A stretch of DNA of 28,294 bases from an uncultured Clostridia bacterium. Lineage in GTDB: Bacteria > Bacillota > Clostridia > TANB77 > CAG-508. A model generated the notes under the pieces. It ran no database searches and was not told the origin of the DNA. It was given only the letters and a program-made list of their open reading frames with translations. Positions 24,449 to 28,294 of the stretch are shown here, one piece after another. The position numbers and the translations under genes are program-made. Every line of letters starts with the position of its first letter. Positions within the stretch are counted from its first letter, which is position 1. The stretch is from NCBI GenBank assembly GCA_947631315.1, contig CANRLA010000006.1:1-28294 (forward strand), given 5' to 3'.

Positions 24449-24477
24449 TTATTAGAGAAAATGGCTTGTTATGACAA
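24449..24477 (-). promoter_or_regulatory. promoter of the small ORF and recombinase
   Basis: On the minus strand TTGTCA (24472-24477), 17 bases, TAATAA (24449-24454), about 33 bases before the small ORF. Confidence 0.5.
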
Positions 24478-24508
24478 TTAAATTTAAGTGTATTTTTCGA
24501 ATAAGATA

Positions 24509-24537
24509 TTGATGAATTATTATTTTAATAGTAAAAT
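24509..24537 (+). promoter_or_regulatory. promoter of the nuclease gene
   Basis: TTGATG (24509-24514), 17 bases, TAAAAT (24532-24537), divergent from the recombinase promoter. Confidence 0.55.
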
Positions 24538-24564
24538 GATAAAAATAAAATGAGGTAAAATTTT

Positions 24565-25323
24565 ATGGGAAGAAAAAGAAAAAATAAAAAACTAAATATT
24601 TGGCAATATACTTTTGTGATAGCCGTACTAATTTGTATTTCTATTTATGGGTATATAAATCCAAAAACTGCATCTACTAATTCAGTAGTTGATGATGATG
24701 TAACTATTCAAAATATAATATTTGATTTATCTACAATTCCACAATATTCATCAGACCCTTATATTGTTATAAATAATAATTTTCCATATTTTAAAGAAGA
24801 AGATTATACCACTGAGCCTTTTGAAAAATATAGCGATTTAGGAAATGGTAAAGCCGGGGTAGCTTACGCTAATATATGTAAGGAAACTATGCCCAAAGAT
24901 GGAGAAGAACGTGGCGAAATTGGAAATGTTAAAGATCTTTCTGGTTGGGTGCAAAAAAGATATGATAATTTAATAAAAGATAAATATTTATATAATCGCT
25001 GCCATCTAATTGGTTGGCAACTTGCTGGAGAAAATGCAAATAGAAATAATTTGATAACTGGGACAAGATATTTAAATACAGAAGGCATGTTACCATTTGA
25101 AAATAAAGTAGCTGAGTATATATATCAAAATGAAAACAATCATGTCTTATATCGAGTAACACCTATTTTTGAAGGTGATAATCTTTTAGCAAGTGGAGTC
25201 GAAATGGAAGCATGGTCAGTTGAAGATTCAGGTAATGGTATTCATTTTAATGTCTATTGCTATAATGTTCAGCCAGGAATAGTCATTGATTATGCTACTG
25301 GAGAAAGTCATGAACAAGAATAA
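24565..25323 (+). CDS. DNA-entry nuclease (EndA/NUC-type DNA/RNA non-specific endonuclease)
   Basis: A 252-residue protein with a basic N-terminus and one hydrophobic helix (residues ~13-32, signal anchor), so the nuclease domain faces outside. YNRCHLIGWQLAGENANRNN corresponds to the DRSHLIGYQL(T)GE active-site region of streptococcal EndA, with the general-base His and, further on, the Mg-binding Asn. LITGTRYLNTEGMLPFE, then HVLYRVTP and MEAWSVED complete the family pattern. The usual DRGH Asp is Asn here (N-R-C-H). It would degrade extracellular DNA or assist uptake. It is cargo of the element; TTGATG...TAAAAT drives it. Confidence 0.85.
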   Translation: MGRKRKNKKLNIWQYTFVIAVLICISIYGYINPKTASTNSVVDDDVTIQNIIFDLSTIPQYSSDPYIVINNNFPYFKEEDYTTEPFEKYSDLGNGKAGVAYANICKETMPKDGEERGEIGNVKDLSGWVQKRYDNLIKDKYLYNRCHLIGWQLAGENANRNNLITGTRYLNTEGMLPFENKVAEYIYQNENNHVLYRVTPIFEGDNLLASGVEMEAWSVEDSGNGIHFNVYCYNVQPGIVIDYATGESHEQE

Positions 25324-25396
25324 CTAAGTTGTTTATCAATTTTTTAAATGGTAATTTAAAAATTGTTTGTAAATTTTAAAAAATTTTATGAATTTA

Positions 25397-25425
25397 TTGT
25401 AAATTTATGGAAAATATTATATAAT
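25397..25425 (+). promoter_or_regulatory. promoter of the 236-residue gene
   Basis: TTGTAA (25397-25402), 17 bases, TATAAT (25420-25425). The mRNA would start near 25432, with AAGGAG at 25494. Confidence 0.65.
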
Positions 25426-25509
25426 TACTTTTGAGTTTAGTTCTTAATACTATTAAATCAATAGTATATTTCCATTATAAAAATAACAAAATGAAGGAGT
25501 GATTATATA

Positions 25510-26220
25510 TTGAATTTAGATTTAGTAAATGATTTATTTAACAATTTAAAGGAGAATAAATTTGTGCAAAATTTTATAAAAGAATTATCAAATTATTTAA
25601 AAAATAATTTAAATGGTAACAATGAAGAAATTCCAATAATAGAAGATATTTTATCTAAAAACAAATTTACAACGGGAAATCAAAATTCTATAAGATGGAA
25701 TTTAGATGATGTTGTATTAAAATATTCACAAACAAATTCAGTTAACGATGCACTATATTTTGTAAAAGAAAAAAGAGAGAATTCCTATATTATTTTAGAA
25801 GCAAAGGACGGAAAAATAGAAGAAATAGAAATAAATAAAAAAGATATATCAAGTGAAGTAAAAGTAAATGAAGTTTTAAAATTCCAAAATAATAATTTCA
25901 TAGTTGATAATCATTCTACTAATGAACTGCAAGAAGAAATTAAAAATATGGCAAAAAAAATACTTAATAAACAAAACATAAATTTAAATAAACATAGAAA
26001 AGAAGGTCACTTATATATGGTAACTGAAGAATTAGGCGATAACAGATTTTTGTTGGACTTAACAGATGCCTCTAAAACTGAGTTTGAAGAAGTTAATATT
26101 CCAAAGGATTTATTAAGTAAAGCAACAGAAGGAATGGTACTTATATACAATAATGGAAAATATGAATACTATTCAGATGATGGATTTGAAAGAGCTGAAA
26201 GAATAAATTCATCATCTTAA
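25510..26220 (+). CDS. protein of unknown function with two DUF3006-like beta modules
   Basis: A 236-residue soluble, Asn/Lys/Glu-rich protein with no signal peptide. The first ~75 residues look helical. Two stretches then follow a similar pattern, 'short beta, acidic turn, charged beta, L-K/M-V-L': ENSYIILEAKDGKIEEIEIN...VNEVLKF (~90-125) and LYMVTEELGDNRFLLDL...EEVNIPKDLLSKATEGMVL (~160-205). The second recalls DUF3006 (nucleic-acid-adjacent small beta domain). The start is TTG at 25510, with AAGGAG at 25494-25499 (10-base spacing). It is the last plus-strand gene in the element; function unknown, perhaps partner of the nuclease. Confidence 0.55.
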   Translation: MNLDLVNDLFNNLKENKFVQNFIKELSNYLKNNLNGNNEEIPIIEDILSKNKFTTGNQNSIRWNLDDVVLKYSQTNSVNDALYFVKEKRENSYIILEAKDGKIEEIEINKKDISSEVKVNEVLKFQNNNFIVDNHSTNELQEEIKNMAKKILNKQNINLNKHRKEGHLYMVTEELGDNRFLLDLTDASKTEFEEVNIPKDLLSKATEGMVLIYNNGKYEYYSDDGFERAERINSSS

Positions 26221-26277
26221 AAGCTATACAATGTTTTATATAAAAATTAACTATAGTAACGTTAAGGTTACAAAATA

Positions 26278-26306
26278 TTTAGCAAGTTGGTTGGTATATT
26301 TTTAAA
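26278..26306. repeat. element end 2 (attachment half-site and inverted repeat)
   Basis: TTTAGCAAGTTGGTTGGTAT followed by ATT and core TTTAAA (26301-26306). It is the inverted partner of 22488-22515. It provides the premature stop codon (TAA at 26279-26281) of the truncated M14 gene. Confidence 0.75.
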
Positions 26307-26989
26307 TCCACACCTTTGATGTTTGCTTTCCACCCCGAAGTATATGGAATTTGAGGATAATAATTAGCTATTTGTTTAGCATAATTATAAATTTCAGAAT
26401 TTTTTGCAATCTCCCCTGTTACTAAATCTACTCCATCAGGATTTACCATTGGAACTATATAAGTTGTAGTTGTTTCAAAAATTTGTCTTGCTGAATAATC
26501 GAATATTGTTAGATTATTTCTATAAGTATAACAGTAATCTTCAATAAATTTCATTAGTACAACTGTGGTAATCCATTCATTGGCATGATACGACGCTGAA
26601 TAAAAAACTTGCTTCTCCCCTCTTCCTATTTTTATGTAAGGAATATTTTTTCCTAATACACTCTTCCCTATTGAGCCAATTTCAATAAATGGATATAATT
26701 TTTTTAGAGAACTTAAATTAATTTCCAATATACTTGAGCTATAACTTATATTAGTTGGAACTATAAAACCAAGCGCACCATTAATATATGGATTAAATGC
26801 ATTCCAAGTATTATTTCCAACTATTCCATCAGGATTTAATCGAAATCTTCTTTGAAAATATATAACAGCATTATAAGTATTTTTTTCATAAATGCCATCA
26901 ATTTTTCCATTATAAAATCCTAGTATTTGTAATAGATTTTGTAAAATTTCTACCATTGGGCCGGTAGAGCCTATTTTTAAAATTTTCAT
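26279..26989 (-). pseudogene. 5' half of a split M14 zinc carboxypeptidase gene
   Basis: The 236-codon frame begins with a peptidoglycan-binding domain (residues ~3-70: LKIGSTGPMVEILQNLLQIL, DGIYEKNTYNAVIYFQRRF, NPDGIVGNNTW). It continues into M14: YSASYHANEWITT (zinc ligands His and Glu in HANE), then VPMVNPDGVDLVTG and SGWKANIKGVDL. The last seven residues come from the element end. The third His ligand and catalytic Glu are in the other half (22019-22493), so this piece should be inactive. A TATAAT-like hexamer abuts the ATG and no Shine-Dalgarno site is visible. Full enzymes of this type cut gamma-D-Glu-diaminopimelate bonds, often during sporulation. Confidence 0.88.
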
Positions 26990-27053
26990 ATTATAATGTA
27001 TGTTATATACTTTTTTATTGATACATTTTTAAGAGTAAAAGAAAGTTTATTTA

Positions 27054-27092
27054 ATACAATAGAAAGGTGACAGTGTCACCTTTCTATTGTAT
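27054..27092 (-). terminator. long palindromic terminator
   Basis: A perfect 39-base palindrome (19 + 1 + 19; arm ATACAATAGAAAGGTGACA) follows the stop of the membrane-protein gene. The stem is very stable (GGTGAC/GTCACC core); the U-run is poor. Confidence 0.75.
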
Positions 27093-27108
27093 ACTATTAT
27101 TGTCTGAT

Positions 27109-27540
27109 TTACTCTTGGAGGAAAGCAAGTATAAATCGGAACACACATACAAATATCCAACCTATGCATGAATTAAAAATTACTACTGGGATGGTTTCCA
27201 AATCTCGAGTCATTACAAGTTCGCCATTTTGCAGTCTTGCAGTGACTTTGCCTCGGGGTGAAAAAAGACCATCTAATTCAACAGTTATTGTTGTGGTAGT
27301 TTTAGAAATAGCTACATTTTTTGGTACCTCAACAATAACCTTCCCTTCTTGAGCATACACATCTCGTGCAACCTTTTCTAAAAATTCAAACTGACTATCA
27401 TTTAATGACCTTCCTATGCAACTCCAAGAAACAAGAAAACCAAAAATGAAGAACATTAAGCTTCCTGTAATCTTAATGGCATTTATGTGTTGTTCATCCA
27501 TCTGCTTTACTTTTTCAACAAAGTTTCTCCGTTTTTTCAT
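27109..27540 (-). CDS. small bitopic membrane protein of unknown function
   Basis: A 143-residue protein with two membrane segments: ITGSLMFFIFGFLVSWSCIG (~residues 24-43) and one at the C-terminus (VVIFNSCIGWIFVCVFRFIL). The ~70 residues between them form a soluble beta-rich domain (GKVIVEVPKNVAIS, TTTITVELDGLF, GKVTARLQNGELV), presumably outside the cell. The start at 27540 is preferred (AGGAGG 6 bases upstream); seven more codons are open upstream. Promoter TTGACT/TACAAT at 27631-27659. I do not recognise the family. Confidence 0.65.
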   Translation of the reverse strand: MKKRRNFVEKVKQMDEQHINAIKITGSLMFFIFGFLVSWSCIGRSLNDSQFEFLEKVARDVYAQEGKVIVEVPKNVAISKTTTTITVELDGLFSPRGKVTARLQNGELVMTRDLETIPVVIFNSCIGWIFVCVFRFILAFLQE

Positions 27541-27630
27541 AATTTTACCTCCTAAAATCAATTATGATTTTTTCTTAGAAAACTCTTATGATGCCTAATA
27601 AAAGAGAATTTAAGAAAACTTTACATTTAT

Positions 27631-27659
27631 ATTGTACTATAATTCACATAAAAAGTCAA
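27631..27659 (-). promoter_or_regulatory. promoter of the small membrane protein gene
   Basis: On the minus strand TTGACT (27654-27659), 17 bases, TACAAT (27631-27636). It is divergent from the tRNA promoter. Confidence 0.7.
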
Positions 27660-27686
27660 AATTTTAAAAATTTTTTTGCAAAGTGG

Positions 27687-27716
27687 TTGACAAGTTAATA
27701 AATTTAGTATTATAAT
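27687..27716 (+). promoter_or_regulatory. promoter of tRNA-Leu
   Basis: Consensus TTGACA (27687-27692), 18 bases, consensus TATAAT (27711-27716), ending 15 bases before the tRNA. Confidence 0.85.
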
Positions 27717-27731
27717 AAGTATTGTCTATAT

Positions 27732-27819
27732 GCAGATATGGCGGAACTGGTAGACGCACAGGACTTAAAATCCTGCGGACTAATAATCCGTCCCGGTTCG
27801 ATTCCGGGTATCTGCACCA
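27732..27819 (+). tRNA. tRNA-Leu (anticodon UAA)
   Basis: Acceptor arms GCAGATA/TATCTGC with encoded ACCA. D arm TGGCGGAACTGGTAGACGC, anticodon stem CAGGA/TCCTG with loop CTTAAAA (anticodon TAA), long class II variable arm (CGGAC...GTCCG-like), T arm CCCGGTTCGATTCCGGG. All features of tRNA-Leu. It reads UUA, the favoured Leu codon in this AT-rich genome. Confidence 0.97.
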
Positions 27820-27823
27820 TTAG

Positions 27824-27866
27824 AACGCCAAGTATTTCGAGAAATTAGAACTTGGTGTTTTAATTT
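27824..27866 (+). terminator. terminator after tRNA-Leu
   Basis: AACGCCAAGT (27824-27833) pairs with ACTTGGTGTT (27850-27859), 10 bp with one G-U, followed by T-rich sequence. The stretch 27867-28108 holds nothing I can identify. Confidence 0.75.
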
Positions 27867-28108
27867 TTTAATTGCAGATTTTCTAACATTTTTCCTAACA
27901 CTTTTCAATTTATTGTGTAAGTTAAGAAAATGTTTTGAAATATTGTTTTGAACATTTACCTAATTGCCGTTAGATAATTGTTCTTTTTTATTGTCATTTT
28001 TCATAAATGATAAATTAAATTTGTTTTCTAGCATATTGGCTGGTATTGTTTTATCGCTATAATCCAAATGAGAATATATTTTTATATCGATAATTTTGCT
28101 TAATATTG

Positions 28109-28137
28109 TTGAAATATATAAGAAAATAAAGTATAAT
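28109..28137 (+). promoter_or_regulatory. promoter of the 29-residue ORF
   Basis: TTGAAA (28109-28114), 17 bases, TATAAT (28132-28137). The mRNA would begin near 28144, ~43 bases before the TTG start. Confidence 0.65.
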
Positions 28138-28186
28138 AAGAACATCCTTTCATAAAGGAAATCTTTGTGTAAAGGAGGTGAGTAAT

Positions 28187-28276
28187 TTGTCATCTTACGA
28201 ACTAATTTGGCGTCTACTTGTTTTATTATTACTTAGTAATGATAATCAAGAAGATAGTCAAAAAACTCAAGATTAG
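28187..28276 (+). CDS. 29-residue peptide with hydrophobic N-terminal half
   Basis: TTG-start frame encoding MSSYELIWRLLVLLLLSNDN followed by QEDSQKTQD. AAAGGAGG (28171-28178) gives ideal 8-base spacing, and a consensus-like promoter precedes it. The Leu-rich stretch is a short membrane-inserting helix and the tail is polar. It could be a membrane-active peptide or a regulatory small protein. A leader hairpin (CCTTT-cat-AAAGG, 28147-28159) could compete with the ribosome site. Family not recognised. Confidence 0.55.
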   Translation: MSSYELIWRLLVLLLLSNDNQEDSQKTQD

Positions 28277-28294
28277 TGCAAATCTAATCAAAGC

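Larger units (their letters stand above)
22491..26303. mobile_element. ~3.8-kb serine-recombinase element inserted in the M14 gene
   Basis: The element separates two halves of one M14 gene. It is bounded by inverted ~23-base arms next to TTTAAA cores. Contents: a frameshifted large serine recombinase and a small ORF (minus), a DNA-entry nuclease and a two-module protein (plus). Base composition is like the host. There are no conjugation or replication genes, so it is a small integrative element, or a 'skin'-like intervening element that could restore the gene on excision. Confidence 0.8.

Noticed and set aside
22488..26306. Terminal inverted repeats of a DDE transposon
   Set aside because: No DDE transposase and no exact target duplication are present. 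The only recombinase is of the large serine type, whose attP arms naturally appear as inverted ends.
27960..28193. 77-codon minus-strand frame (MTNYSPPLHKDF...)
   Set aside because: It has no ribosome site, overlaps the strong promoter and ribosome site of the plus-strand 29-residue ORF, and resembles nothing.
1..28294. CRISPR array or phage structural genes
   Set aside because: No regularly spaced repeats of 25-40 bases and no capsid, terminase or tail motifs were seen.

Overview
The window is very AT-rich chromosomal DNA (roughly a quarter G+C by eye). Promoters are sigma-A-like (TTGACA/TATAAT), Shine-Dalgarno sites are strong AGGAGG types, and TTG starts occur. The gene set (ScpB, a DUF4364 protein, a ROK kinase, a Gram-positive-style type IV pilus operon without a secretin, a sortase-anchored surface protein, a clostridial-style large serine recombinase) points to an anaerobic Firmicute of the class Clostridia, probably an uncultured gut lineage. 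The lineage is inference; no rRNA is present.

Layout. 1-5.4 kb: 5' tip of folD (minus), dCMP deaminase, a vWA surface protein ending in IPQTG, an FAD/Rieske oxidoreductase, a DUF4364 regulator-like protein, then scpB on the minus strand. 5.5-7.5 kb: an accessory patch holding a broken Rpn nuclease fragment, a long prepilin-like protein whose C-terminal C-type-lectin-like segment is unusually G+C-rich and resembles the variable region of a diversity-generating retroelement (DGR) target, and upstream of it perfect 24-bp inverted repeats that flank a promoter now pointing away from the pilin. 7.5-8.7 kb: a 56-residue protein and a ROK sugar kinase. 8.8-18.2 kb: a complete minus-strand type IV pilus operon, transcribed pilMN (fusion), pilO, a pilP-like gene, short major pilin, [structured RNA], pilD, two minor pilins, pilB, pilT, pilC. 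18.5-22 kb: a TPR membrane protein, a DUF2752 protein, a small DUF4870-like membrane protein, two tandem Cro/CI-type regulators and trmL. 22.0-27.0 kb: an M14 zinc carboxypeptidase gene split in two by a ~3.8-kb element carrying a frameshifted large serine recombinase, a small ORF, a DNA-entry nuclease and a two-module protein of unknown function. 27.1-28.3 kb: a small membrane protein, tRNA-Leu(UAA), and a 29-residue ORF with its own promoter.

How the parts fit. The two loci of most interest are (a) a possible phase-variable, sequence-diversified pilin at 5.9-7.4 kb. Its N-terminus nearly matches the major pilin of the nearby operon, so that machine could export and display it. (b) The split M14 gene. 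Recombination at the two TTTAAA cores flanking the element would rejoin the halves in frame into a ~385-residue enzyme with all zinc ligands and the catalytic Glu, a layout like sporulation-gene 'skin' elements. In this copy the recombinase is frameshifted, so the element looks trapped. No CRISPR array, rRNA, reverse transcriptase or phage structural gene was seen.
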